Assembly: GCA_947503525.1 (NCBI GenBank)
Contig: CANNEA010000003.1
Span: 186,001 to 250,000 of the forward strand
DNA: 64,000 bases
Reading direction: 5' to 3'
DNA from: an uncultured Carboxylicivirga sp.
GTDB taxonomy: Bacteria; Bacteroidota; Bacteroidia; Bacteroidales; Marinilabiliaceae
Made by a program: the position numbers and the translations under genes. The notes under the pieces were generated by a model. The model was not told where the DNA came from. It ran no database searches and was given only the letters and a program-made list of their open reading frames with translations. This document shows, piece after piece, positions 33,285 to 41,204 of this stretch (its first letter is position 1; every line of letters begins with the position of its first letter).

Positions 33285-34640
33285 TTAAAATTTATACACA
33301 CCAGTATAGCTTTGAGGCGATATTGCTCTCATTTCGTCTTTAACCGAATCGGCAATGTCAAGCCCATCAATAAATTTAGCCATCGTTTTTGCATTAATCT
33401 GCTCATTGGTACGAGTTAACTCTTTCAAAGCTTCGTAAGGATTTGGGTAGTTTTCGCGACGCAATATCGTTTGAATGGCTTCGGCAACTACTGCCCAATT
33501 ATCTTCCAGATCTCTGGCAATGGCATCTTCGTTTAATAACATTTTTCCTAAACCTTTAGCCAGTGAACGAATTGAAATAATGGAGTGCGCAATAGGTACC
33601 CCAATGTTTCTCAATACCGTTGAGTCCGTTAAATCACGTTGTAAACGTGAAACAGGTAATTTCTCAGCCAAATGAGAGAAAATTGAATTTGCAATACCCA
33701 GGTTTCCTTCTGCATTTTCAAAATCGATTGGATTGACTTTATGTGGCATAGCACTTGAACCAACTTCACCTTTTTTGATTTTCTGCTTGAAGTATTCCAT
33801 CATTATATAAGTCCAGAAATCGCGAGCCAAATCAAGAAGAATAACATTAATGCGCTTGAAGTTATCAAAAGTCGCAGCCATGTTATCATAGTTAGATATC
33901 TGAGTTGTTAATTGCTCACGATCTAACTTTAGAGTATTATTCACGAACTTGTTACCAAACTCTACCCAGTCAATTTGTGGATAAGCTACATTGTGCGCAT
34001 TGAAATTACCGGTTGCACCACCAAATTTAGCCGAGCAAGGAACACCTTTTAATAAGGCTAATTGCTTATTCAGACGCTCAACAAAAACCTTCATCTCTTT
34101 CCCTAAACGAGTAGGGGAGGCAGGCTGACCATGCGTTTTAGCTAACATAGGAATGTCCTTCCAGTCGTTGGCCAATGCATCCAATTGCTGAATTAATTCC
34201 TCCAGTAATGGATAATAAACATCATGTACGGCATCTCTTAATGAATAAGGTACAGCTGTGTTGTTAATATCCTGAGAAGTTAATCCGAAATGAATAAACT
34301 CTTTGTATTCCTCCAGTTTAAGTACATCAAATTTTTCTTTGATAAAATACTCAACGGCTTTTACATCATGGTTGGTAACTGCTTCAATTTCCTTAACGCG
34401 ATCTGCATCTTCTAACTCAAAGTCTTTATAAATTTTTCTTAGTTCAGTATAAAGTCCTTTGTCAAAATTTGCCAATTGAGGCAGAGGTTCTTCACATAGA
34501 GCAATAAAATACTCTATTTCCACCAATACTCTGTAGCGAATAAGCGCATACTCAGAGAAGTATAAAGCTAGTCCATCAACTTTATTACGATACCTTCCAT
34601 CAATTGGAGAAATTGCAGTCAATAATTGAATATCCATCAT
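33285..34640 (-). CDS. purB: Adenylosuccinate lyase
   Basis: 451 residues from the Met at 34640 (or 450 from the adjacent Met at 34637). The longer frame from 34664 would begin almost at the -7 box, so it is not used. The N-terminus LTAISPIDGRYRNKVDGLAL and the signature GSSAMPHKVNPIDFENAEGN, which carries the catalytic serine loop, identify the PurB form of the fumarase/aspartase superfamily; TSQDINNTA and KTHGQPASPTRLGKE supply the other active-site segments. It splits SAICAR and adenylosuccinate in purine synthesis. Single-gene unit with promoter and terminator. Confidence 0.96.
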   Translation of the reverse strand: MMDIQLLTAISPIDGRYRNKVDGLALYFSEYALIRYRVLVEIEYFIALCEEPLPQLANFDKGLYTELRKIYKDFELEDADRVKEIEAVTNHDVKAVEYFIKEKFDVLKLEEYKEFIHFGLTSQDINNTAVPYSLRDAVHDVYYPLLEELIQQLDALANDWKDIPMLAKTHGQPASPTRLGKEMKVFVERLNKQLALLKGVPCSAKFGGATGNFNAHNVAYPQIDWVEFGNKFVNNTLKLDREQLTTQISNYDNMAATFDNFKRINVILLDLARDFWTYIMMEYFKQKIKKGEVGSSAMPHKVNPIDFENAEGNLGIANSIFSHLAEKLPVSRLQRDLTDSTVLRNIGVPIAHSIISIRSLAKGLGKMLLNEDAIARDLEDNWAVVAEAIQTILRRENYPNPYEALKELTRTNEQINAKTMAKFIDGLDIADSVKDEMRAISPQSYTGVYKF

Positions 34641-34666
34641 TTTATTTATTTGATTTTTTGGCAATG

Positions 34667-34674
34667 CAAAAGTA
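34667..34674 (-). promoter_or_regulatory. -7 box of purB
   Basis: The minus strand reads TACTTTTG, an exact TAnnTTTG box. Transcription would start near 34660, about 20 bases before the chosen start codon, and rules out the longer reading frame from 34664. Confidence 0.55.
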
Positions 34675-34737
34675 GTAAATTTTAAGTGAAAAGATTAGTT
34701 TTGGTTTAAGCTGATTTAATCAAACAAGAGCTAAATA

Positions 34738-35526
34738 ATGAATTATAGTCAAGGATTCCGTTTGGGATTAAAATCTTATAGCGTAGCATTCAAATTTATT
34801 CGTGTTAATCGACTTGGTTGGTATTTTATATTTCCACTCATTCTTAATGTTTTACTATTCTCTCTTGGTTTTTATTCTGTTATAGAATGGGGTGATATCA
34901 TTATCCAAAACTTAAATGAATTAATGGATGTTGATTCATGGGATTTCTGGGGAGCGTCTTTTGTTGCCGGATCAATTAAATGGCTGGTATGGATTATTCT
35001 TCGAATACTGTTTTTCTTAATATATGCCTATCTGGGTGGTTATATTATTTTGATTTTATTGTCTCCCGTATTTGCCCTTTTATCTGAGAAAACAGAAAGT
35101 ATATTGTCTGGAGTACAAACACCCTTTGATGCAAAGCAGTTTTTCAAAGATATTTGGCGTGGGGTTGTTTTGGCGATACGTAACTTACTGGTTGAAATGA
35201 TGTTCACATTATTACTCTTCATTTTGAGCTTTATTCCTGTTGTTGGATGGTTTACGGCTATAGTATTGGTGATATTATCGGCGTATTTCTACGGCTTTTC
35301 GTTTTTAGATTATAGTTTTGAACGTCGTCGTTTTAATGTTCAAACAAGCGTCAGATATATGAGAAGTAATAAAGGATTAGCTATAGGGAATGGCTTGGTA
35401 TTCGCTTTGGTTTTAATGATTCCTTTTATAGGTGTTTCTCTTGCCGGCTTTTTCTCTATTATTTCTGTTGTTGGGGCAACCATTGCTGCCAGAACTGCCC
35501 TTGAAGAGGAGAGAGATGGTATATAG
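34738..35526 (+). CDS. EI24-domain (CysZ-like) membrane protein
   Basis: 262 residues with about six hydrophobic stretches. The pattern is that of the EI24/CysZ family: GFRLGLKSYSVAFKFI at the start, a central LGGYIILILLSPVFALLSEK, the GVVLAIRNLLVEMMFTLLLF helix and FIPVVGWFTAIVLVILSAYF, with FYGFSFLDYSFERRRF close to the end. CysZ mediates sulfate uptake in E. coli; in Bacteroidota the family is untested and not next to cysteine genes here, although a cysteine-synthase-like gene lies 2 kb away. It is divergent from purB. A 21-bp repeat array follows its stop by 44 bases. Confidence 0.85.
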   Translation: MNYSQGFRLGLKSYSVAFKFIRVNRLGWYFIFPLILNVLLFSLGFYSVIEWGDIIIQNLNELMDVDSWDFWGASFVAGSIKWLVWIILRILFFLIYAYLGGYIILILLSPVFALLSEKTESILSGVQTPFDAKQFFKDIWRGVVLAIRNLLVEMMFTLLLFILSFIPVVGWFTAIVLVILSAYFYGFSFLDYSFERRRFNVQTSVRYMRSNKGLAIGNGLVFALVLMIPFIGVSLAGFFSIISVVGATIAARTALEEERDGI

Positions 35527-35570
35527 ATTTAATTAGGGTATAACTTTGTCAAGTTGTTTTTAAATTAATG

Positions 35571-35801
35571 GGCTCCTCAATAGTTTAAATTCGCTCCTCA
35601 ACACTTTAAATTCGTTCCTCAATACTTTAGATTGACTCCTCAACACTTTAAATTCGTTCCTCAATACTTTAGATTGGCTCCTCAGCTGTTTAGATAGCCT
35701 CCTCAGTGCTCAAAATTGCTTCCTCAAGTGTTTGGATTGACTCCTCCGGCCTTGGGATTAGTTCCTCAATGGTTTAAAAGTATTCCTCAGGGTTTCAGAT
35801 G
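35571..35801. repeat. Array of eleven 21-bp tandem units
   Basis: Eleven consecutive units of exactly 21 bases fill 35571-35801 with no indel. The best kept part is TCCTCAAYACTTTARATT preceded by a variable 3-base lead (e.g. CGT, CGC, GAC); units 2-5 are nearly identical, units 6-11 diverge progressively. Two units alternate (CGCTCCTCAACACTTTAAATT-like and CGTTCCTCAATACTTTAGATT-like). Each unit carries TCCTCA (TGAGGA on the other strand) at the same phase, and 21 bases is two helical turns. Read as peptide it would give heptads of the form xPQxFxx, but stops break every long frame. It lies between the EI24 gene and the sigma factor operon. Function unknown. Confidence 0.92.
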
Positions 35802-35936
35802 GGAGTTTAATAAACTAGAGGTATTTCAGTATGTTTTGTGTAGCTCTCAAAATATTTTCATTTTTAATGTTACCTTTTGTTGGGCTGTAACATCAATTAA
35901 GAAAGAACGAAAAAGTTTAATCTTAAAAATACAGTT

Positions 35937-36299
35937 ATGGAACCCACAATGATCCCTATTTTCGGAATGTTTACTGGTATAATTATAAATATTGCCATGT
36001 TTACCACTATTATATTGGCCGTATACTATACTACAAAAGCGAAAAATAAAGAACGTATGGCATTAATTGAAAAAGGTGCTGATGTTTCTGAGATTTATCG
36101 TAAAAAAGAGAATCCTAATTCTTTCTTTAAAACGGCTTCAATTCTTATTGGTATTGCAGTTGGTTTGGTGTTTGCCGTGGTTATTAGTAACTTAGGTTGG
36201 TTGCCAACGGTAGTTGCATACTTTGCCATGATCTTATTGTTTGGAGGTATTGCAATGCTTATTGCCGATGAATTATTAAAGCGTAAGAAATCAGCCTAA
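35937..36299 (+). CDS. DUF6249-type small membrane protein
   Basis: 120 residues. Helix 1 (about 6-29, IFGMFTGIIINIAMFTTIIL), a charged KAKNKERMALIEKGADVSEI segment, then two more hydrophobic helices (about 63-83 and 88-110) and a basic C-terminus. The sequence KERMALIEKG is the mark of the DUF6249 family, which in Bacteroidota is regularly encoded just before an ECF sigma factor. Its stop (TAA, 36297-36299) touches the ATG of the sigma gene, so it is part of that operon and may act in sensing or in controlling the sigma factor. Function unproven. Confidence 0.82.
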   Translation: MEPTMIPIFGMFTGIIINIAMFTTIILAVYYTTKAKNKERMALIEKGADVSEIYRKKENPNSFFKTASILIGIAVGLVFAVVISNLGWLPTVVAYFAMILLFGGIAMLIADELLKRKKSA

Positions 36300-36860
36300 A
36301 TGGATGATCAGGTGTACATACAGCGCGTACTTGAAGGTGAGCTTGATGCTTTTGCTTTTTTGGTAGAGAAATACAAAGATCAGGCTCTATCTGTTGCTGT
36401 TCGTATTGTGAAATATTCCGACCTTGCTGAAGATATATTGCAGGAAGCCTTTATTGGTGCCTTTAATGGTTTAAATAAATTTAAGGGTGAAGCCAGTTTT
36501 AAAACATGGTTTTTTCGAATCGTTTATAATGAGTCCATTCAATATCTTCGCCATAAGCAAGTGGAGCAAAAGCATGAAGAAGGAGTGAAAGAGTTTATGT
36601 ATTCTGGTGATACAAGTACTTTTGATTCATTGAAGCTGCACGATCAACAAAATATTATTGAACAAACCTTTGAGCAGATGTCTTCAAAAGAAGCAACTGT
36701 ATTACAGCTTTATTATCTCGAAGAATTGTCGATTAAAGAAATAAGTGAAGTAATGGGTATAAAGAATGATAATGTGAAGGTAATTCTACATAGAGCTAGA
36801 AAAAGCTTTTATCATTTAATAAGTACAACTTCGGAAAACAAGTTAATAGCGTTGATATGA
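36300..36860 (+). CDS. ECF-type RNA polymerase sigma factor
   Basis: 186 residues. Region 2 begins VYIQRVLEGELDAFAFLVEK and includes DLAEDILQEAFIGAFNGLNK, then FKTWFFRIVYNESIQYLRHK; region 4 (about 120-180) has SSKEATVLQLYYLEELSIKE and MGIKNDNVKVILHRARKSF, the helix-turn-helix that reads the -35 site. No region 1 or 3, as in extracytoplasmic-function sigma factors. It begins directly on the stop of the DUF6249 gene and overlaps the next gene by ATGA (36857-36860), so translation of all three is coupled. The downstream membrane protein probably regulates it. Confidence 0.93.
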   Translation: MDDQVYIQRVLEGELDAFAFLVEKYKDQALSVAVRIVKYSDLAEDILQEAFIGAFNGLNKFKGEASFKTWFFRIVYNESIQYLRHKQVEQKHEEGVKEFMYSGDTSTFDSLKLHDQQNIIEQTFEQMSSKEATVLQLYYLEELSIKEISEVMGIKNDNVKVILHRARKSFYHLISTTSENKLIALI

Positions 36861-37222
36861 AGAATGAAGATGATATACTAGATCAAAATGTATCGAGGCT
36901 ATTGGCTAAGGCGAAACAGCACACAACGAGTCTTGATTTTAAATCACGTTTGCTTCAACGTATTGAGATGTTGAATGAACTAAGGATTCAACGTAGTAGG
37001 TATATGAAAAAAGCCTTGGCAATGGTTGGTATTACAATAGTTCTTAGTCTCCTGATTATGTTTGCCCTTTCGGGTTTTGAGCAATTATTTATAGGCGAAG
37101 CTAATCAGCTGAATGAGATAATTCAGGTGTTTTTACTATCTATTATAGTCATGTTGGGAGGACTGATTTTATATGTCGGTAATACCTATTGGGAATTTAG
37201 CAGGAACCGTAGTATTGCCTAG
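36857..37222 (+). CDS. Membrane protein, candidate anti-sigma factor
   Basis: 121 residues. A soluble N-terminal segment of about 50 residues (DDILDQNVSRLLAKAKQHTT, then RLLQRIEMLNELRIQRSRY) is followed by two membrane helices (about 50-70 and 84-110). It has no zinc-binding HxxxCxxC motif of classical anti-sigma factors and I recognise no family. Its start overlaps the sigma factor stop by 4 bases, and the small cytoplasmic domain plus membrane anchor is the shape expected of an anti-sigma protein, so that role is inferred from position and topology only. Confidence 0.65.
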   Translation: MKNEDDILDQNVSRLLAKAKQHTTSLDFKSRLLQRIEMLNELRIQRSRYMKKALAMVGITIVLSLLIMFALSGFEQLFIGEANQLNEIIQVFLLSIIVMLGGLILYVGNTYWEFSRNRSIA

Positions 37223-37234
37223 AAATTCATTAAA

Positions 37235-37594
37235 ATGCCCTACCTAAAAGAAAGAATAAGAAGTTTTAAATATGCATTTAGCGGACTAAAACATTTAGTA
37301 GTTGGCGAACCAAATGCCAGAATTCATCTTGTGGCAGCATTACTGGCTGTTTTATTAGGATTCTATCTTGAGCTTGACAGAACAGAATGGTTGTGGATTT
37401 TATTAAGTATTGTTTTGGTAATAACAACGGAAGCAATAAACGCTTCCATTGAAGCATTGGCTGATGCAATTACAGAGGAGTATGATGAGAAAATTAAAAT
37501 TGCCAAAGATTTAGCTGCGGCAGCTACTTTGATCGTAGCAATTTTCTCACTTGTGGTTGCTCTTTTTATTTTTGTTCCCAAGTTGTTAGTCTAA
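37235..37594 (+). CDS. dgkA: Diacylglycerol/undecaprenol kinase family (DgkA)
   Basis: 119 residues with three membrane helices. The family signature ITTEAINASIEALAD (about 68-83) carries the catalytic and Mg-binding glutamates, and KIKIAKDLAAAATLIVA the conserved KD...A helix; EPNARIHLVAALLAVLLGFY is the amphipathic and first transmembrane segment. DgkA trimers phosphorylate diacylglycerol (Gram-negative) or undecaprenol (Gram-positive type) in the inner membrane; which lipid is used here is unclear. It lies 12 bases after the candidate anti-sigma gene, suggesting that the operon responds to envelope conditions. Confidence 0.92.
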   Translation: MPYLKERIRSFKYAFSGLKHLVVGEPNARIHLVAALLAVLLGFYLELDRTEWLWILLSIVLVITTEAINASIEALADAITEEYDEKIKIAKDLAAAATLIVAIFSLVVALFIFVPKLLV

Positions 37595-37620
37595 AAAGCC
37601 CCTCAGATTACTGAAGGGCT
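37592..37620 (-). terminator. Terminator of the cysteine-synthase-like gene
   Basis: AGCCCCTCAG (37597-37606) pairs with CTGAAGGGCT (37611-37620) with one G-T pair and an ATTA loop; on the minus strand a TTTTTAG tail follows. The plus side lacks a T run, so it mainly serves the minus-strand gene. Confidence 0.7.
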
Positions 37621-37659
37621 AAAACTATTAACTCGAACTATAACAAAACGTGATCTTTT

Positions 37660-38784
37660 TTATATCGTTGCAGGTTCTCTTCTTGCGCAATGTGGCAAGG
37701 AAAACTTGTTCTCTTCATCCTTATAGCAGTTTTCTAGGCATGAGCTCGGGTCACAACAGGTATGACAAACTCGTTTATAGGCAGCGTACTTTGTAAGTTC
37801 CACTCCTGTTGATAAAAAATCCGATTTAAGCGGTTCATCTTTCATTAAGTCTGTACTTAAGTATTTTTTGTTGTCATCTGCAAATACAGTGACAACTACA
37901 GAATCGGGTCCTAGTTGTTCCTGGATTTTTAGTGCTCCAATGAAATTAGCTCCACTTGAAATGCCCACTCCCAATCCTAATTCAGCACTAAGCTTTTGCG
38001 CCATTATAATTGAATCACCATCATCAACGGCAATTATCTCATCTAATTCATCCAGTTTTACAATTGATGGAATAAATTCATCTGAGATTCCTTGCACACG
38101 ATGTTTGCCAACTTTATATCCGGTTGACATAGTCGGGGAGTTTGAGGGCTCAAGAGGATGAATCTTTACTCCGGGTATGTTTTCTTTCAGATATTTACCC
38201 ACACCCATTACTGTGCCTCCGGTTCCTACTCCCGCAACAAAGGCATCCGGTGTAAGTGAACGGAACTTTAATTGCCAGTATAATTCCGGACCGGTTGTGT
38301 TGTAGTGAGCATCGCAATTATCGCCATTTGAAAATTGACGTGGCAAAAACGTGTTTTCATCGCCTTTAGCTAATTCATCAGCCATATTGATACTGCCGAG
38401 AAAACCTCCTTCTTCAGGTGTGACCAGTCGGATATCTGCGCCGTAACTTCTAATAAGATTTTTTCGTTCATCACTCATCCAGTTGGGCATAAAAATGGTT
38501 ACCGGATGCCCCATGGCTCTTCCAACGCCTGAAAAAGCGATGCCGGTATTTCCACTGGTTGCTTCAATAATGCGGTCGCCTGATTTTAGCTTGCCGCTTG
38601 CATAAGCCTTGTTAAGGATATGGTAGGCCATGCGATCCTTAATACTACCGCTCAGGTTCAGATACTCAGCTTTAGCGTATATTGTACGTTTGCTTCCTTT
38701 GTATTCAAAATCAATTGCCAAAAGTGGGGTGTTGCCAATCAATATTGAAAGGCCCTTCATCCTTTTGTTTTGAATGTCATCCAT
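37660..38784 (-). CDS. PLP-dependent cysteine synthase-family enzyme with Cys-rich tail
   Basis: 374 residues starting at [20 protein letters not shown] (the frame extends 17 codons upstream, but this Met matches the family). Fold type II PLP enzyme: Lys49 in [13 protein letters not shown] is the Schiff-base lysine, [11 protein letters not shown] the substrate loop and [11 protein letters not shown] the phosphate-binding glycine loop. It would make cysteine, or a related product, from O-acetylserine or similar. Unusual is the C-terminal extension with six cysteines within about 30 residues ([10 protein letters not shown], then ENC and PHC), which may bind a metal or Fe-S cluster or sense thiols. 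No partner gene; followed by a terminator. Confidence 0.88.
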   Translation of the reverse strand: MDDIQNKRMKGLSILIGNTPLLAIDFEYKGSKRTIYAKAEYLNLSGSIKDRMAYHILNKAYASGKLKSGDRIIEATSGNTGIAFSGVGRAMGHPVTIFMPNWMSDERKNLIRSYGADIRLVTPEEGGFLGSINMADELAKGDENTFLPRQFSNGDNCDAHYNTTGPELYWQLKFRSLTPDAFVAGVGTGGTVMGVGKYLKENIPGVKIHPLEPSNSPTMSTGYKVGKHRVQGISDEFIPSIVKLDELDEIIAVDDGDSIIMAQKLSAELGLGVGISSGANFIGALKIQEQLGPDSVVVTVFADDNKKYLSTDLMKDEPLKSDFLSTGVELTKYAAYKRVCHTCCDPSSCLENCYKDEENKFSLPHCARREPATI

Positions 38785-39397
38785 AATTATGCGATTGTTT
38801 CTGGTGATAATTAATAATGTACTTTTAATTTGCAATATACTCTATAGACACTGATAAATGATGTTTGGGTGACTTAAATACGAAAAAAAAATAGTGCTTG
38901 TTACAATTTGTAATCTATTTGTTCTCTTTATCAACGATATATTAACGAATCTATAGATCTATATCTATTTGTATTTTATCTTTTATAAATTAAAATCGAT
39001 TATCTCCATCTGTTTCTTGCTGTTTTAAGACCTTGAATATAAAGCTTAATAGGAAACAAAAATTTAAGTTTGTTTTGAATTATTGGTTTGAAAAGTCCAT
39101 GACATATTTCTCTTATATTACGCAAGTTTACTCTGAAAACGGATGCAAAGTTAACTTGACTTATAGTCTGTAAGTGGTTACTTTTTAGGAATAAGTGTTC
39201 AAATCTTGCTTGATGATGTTTGACAAATCACTTTTATTAAAGAAATATTTCTATAAATTTCGAATTTTTAAGAATTATAGAGGATTTGTTACTTTTTTTT
39301 AACATTTGCGATAGTTGTAAGTTAAAGGCTCTATATATTTTTGACATCGAAAAAGCAATTAAAGAAATTTTGGTGTAATTATAAATTGTCTGAATTT
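38785..39397. other. 613-bp divergent intergenic region
   Basis: AT-rich spacer between the cysteine-synthase-like gene and the carboxylase operon. The carboxylase promoter is at its right end. I see no ORF, tRNA, strong hairpin or recognisable riboswitch in the remainder. Confidence 0.6.
39315..39343 (+). promoter_or_regulatory. Promoter of the carboxylase operon
   Basis: TTG (39315-39317), an 18-base spacer and TATTTTTG (39336-39343), an exact TAnnTTTG -7 box. The predicted transcription start near 39350 leaves a leader of about 48 bases before the ATG at 39398 and excludes the longer frame from 39341. Confidence 0.65.
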
Positions 39398-40954
39398 ATG
39401 AAAGTGTCTGAGAAAATTGAGCTACTCAAAAAAAGAAGAGAGGAAGCCAAAAAAATGGGTGGAGAGGCTCGTATTGCCAAGCAACACGAGAAAGGTAAAC
39501 TTTCTGCTCGCGAAAGACTAGATCTTCTTTTTGATGAGGGATCTTTTAGGGAAGTGGACATGTTTGTTGAGCATCGTTCCGTTAATTTCGGAATGGAGAA
39601 GGTAGAGGTACCATCTGATGGTGTAATCACTGGGCATGGGCTTGTTAATGGCCGTCCGGTATTTGCCTATTCACAAGACTTTACTTCACGAGGAGGTTCA
39701 CTTGGAGAAATGCATGCAGCTAAAATCTGTAAAATTATGGATTTGGCCGTTAAGGCAGGTGCTCCTGTTGTTGGTTTAAATGATTCCGGCGGTGCCCGTG
39801 TTGAAGAAGGTGTTGATGCCTTAAAAGGATATGGTGAAATATTTATGCGTAACTCACGTGCATCGGGTGTTATCCCGCAGATTTCTGCGATTATGGGACC
39901 TTGTGCCGGAGGAGCTGTTTATTCTCCTGCCATGACCGATTTTGTTTTTATGGTGAAAAAGCAAAGTCACATGTTTATTACCAGTCCATACGTTATTAAA
40001 ACAGTGACTGGTGAAGAAACTAGTTTCGAGGAATTGGGCGGAGCCATGGTTCACAATAGTAAAAGTGGTAATGCACATTTTGCTTGCGAAAGTGATGAAG
40101 ACACAATTGAGTCAATTAAAGAGTTACTTGAATTCTTACCAAATAATAATCTTGAGGAAGCTCCAGAAGTACCAATGGGTGATGATCCTGCAAGAGAATG
40201 TACAGAATTAGATACCATTATTCCGGACGATCCAAAAGTTCCATATGATATGAAAAGTATCATTGAGTCTGTTTTGGATAACGGTGAATTTATGGAAGTG
40301 CATGAGCATTATGCTGAAAACGCGATGGTTGGTTTCGGACACTTAAATAATCGTTCAGTAGGTATTATTGCTAATCAACCAATGATTCAGGCAGGTTGTC
40401 TTGATATTGATGCTTCGGATAAAATAAGTCGTTTTGTACGTACTTGTGATGCATACAATATTCCTATGATCACATTTGTTGATGTTCCCGGATACCTTCC
40501 TGGAGTTCAGCAGGAGTGGGACGGCATTATTCGCCACGGTGCTAAATTGCTTTGGGCATATGCCGAGGCTACTGTACCTAAATTTACAGTGGTTACACGT
40601 AAAGATTACGGAGGTGCTTATTTAGCAATGTGCTCTAAGCCTTTAGGTGCGGATATGGTTTTTGCCTGGCCATCGGCCGAGATTGCTGTAATGGGAGCTA
40701 AAGGAGCTGTTGAAGTAATTTCGACCTATAGAAAGCAGATCGCTGAATCTGACGATAAAGTTGCGAAGACTCAGGAAAAGATATCGGAATACGAAGAGGC
40801 ATTTAATGTACCTTATCTTGCTGCTAAGCGTGGATATATTGATGATGTTATTATTCCTAGTGAAACGCGTCAGCGATTAATTGATGCCATGGAAGTAATG
40901 TCAACTAAAACTGAGGTATTACCTCCGAAGAAACATGGTAATATTCCATTGTAA
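39398..40954 (+). CDS. Acyl-CoA carboxyltransferase subunit (12S / MmdA / PccB type)
   Basis: 518 residues from the ATG at 39398 (MKVSEKIELLKKRREEAKKM). Two crotonase-fold carboxyltransferase halves: the first has KLSARERLDLLFDEGSF, VFAYSQDFTSRGGSLGEMHA, GLNDSGGARVEEGV and SAIMGPCAGGAVYSPAMTDF; the second has IMIQ-type NQPMIQAGCLDIDASDKISR, FVDVPGYLPGVQQEWDGIIR and GGAYLAMCSKPLGADMVFAW. This is the family of propionyl-CoA carboxylase beta, methylmalonyl-CoA decarboxylase alpha and the 12S subunit of transcarboxylase. With the fused biotin-carrier/5S-like gene downstream, and no biotin carboxylase in the operon, a methylmalonyl-CoA:oxaloacetate transcarboxylase or decarboxylase role fits best. 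Confidence 0.93.
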   Translation: MKVSEKIELLKKRREEAKKMGGEARIAKQHEKGKLSARERLDLLFDEGSFREVDMFVEHRSVNFGMEKVEVPSDGVITGHGLVNGRPVFAYSQDFTSRGGSLGEMHAAKICKIMDLAVKAGAPVVGLNDSGGARVEEGVDALKGYGEIFMRNSRASGVIPQISAIMGPCAGGAVYSPAMTDFVFMVKKQSHMFITSPYVIKTVTGEETSFEELGGAMVHNSKSGNAHFACESDEDTIESIKELLEFLPNNNLEEAPEVPMGDDPARECTELDTIIPDDPKVPYDMKSIIESVLDNGEFMEVHEHYAENAMVGFGHLNNRSVGIIANQPMIQAGCLDIDASDKISRFVRTCDAYNIPMITFVDVPGYLPGVQQEWDGIIRHGAKLLWAYAEATVPKFTVVTRKDYGGAYLAMCSKPLGADMVFAWPSAEIAVMGAKGAVEVISTYRKQIAESDDKVAKTQEKISEYEEAFNVPYLAAKRGYIDDVIIPSETRQRLIDAMEVMSTKTEVLPPKKHGNIPL

Positions 40955-40964
40955 TTGAACAGTT

Positions 40965-41150
40965 ATGACAGATAGAGAAAAAAAGAGAAAAGCAGCCATG
41001 ATAGCTGTAGCCTATTATCTTGAGCAAGAGGCCTTGCAACAGAAAGAGGTGAAGGTTAGTAAAATGTGGGCAACTGCCGGCAAAGAAGTAATCATGGGCA
41101 ATAGAGCTTTGGTTCAGCGTCGCGGTCGTATTTTACGTTCTCGTGCATAA
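40965..41150 (+). CDS. Small OadG-tail-like protein of the carboxylase operon
   Basis: 61 residues. KKRKAAMIAVAYYLEQEALQ followed by KMWATAGKEVIMGNRALVQR and a basic end (RRGRILRSRA). The pattern resembles the cytoplasmic C-terminal tail of OadG/MmdD-type gamma subunits (an AAIAVAxxYLExE helix and a W...GR motif) but there is no membrane helix. It sits 10 bases after the carboxyltransferase gene and 54 bases before the biotin-carrier gene, so it is very likely an assembly or scaffold subunit of the complex. Small proteins in this position are common in Bacteroidota. Family assignment is by position and weak similarity. Confidence 0.75.
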   Translation: MTDREKKRKAAMIAVAYYLEQEALQQKEVKVSKMWATAGKEVIMGNRALVQRRGRILRSRA

Positions 41151-41204
41151 CAATTAATTATAGATGATGGATTGATAATCCTCAACCACTAAATACTGAT
41201 AAAA

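Noticed and set aside
35571-35801. CRISPR array
   Set aside because: Units are contiguous 21-mers without unique spacers, degrade along the array, and no cas gene is near.
35716-35952. A coding sequence of xPQxF heptads on the plus strand
   Set aside because: It opens only in the degenerate half of the repeat array, the same frame has stops in the better-conserved units, it has no start context and it overlaps the DUF6249 start. Kept as a note on possible gene decay.
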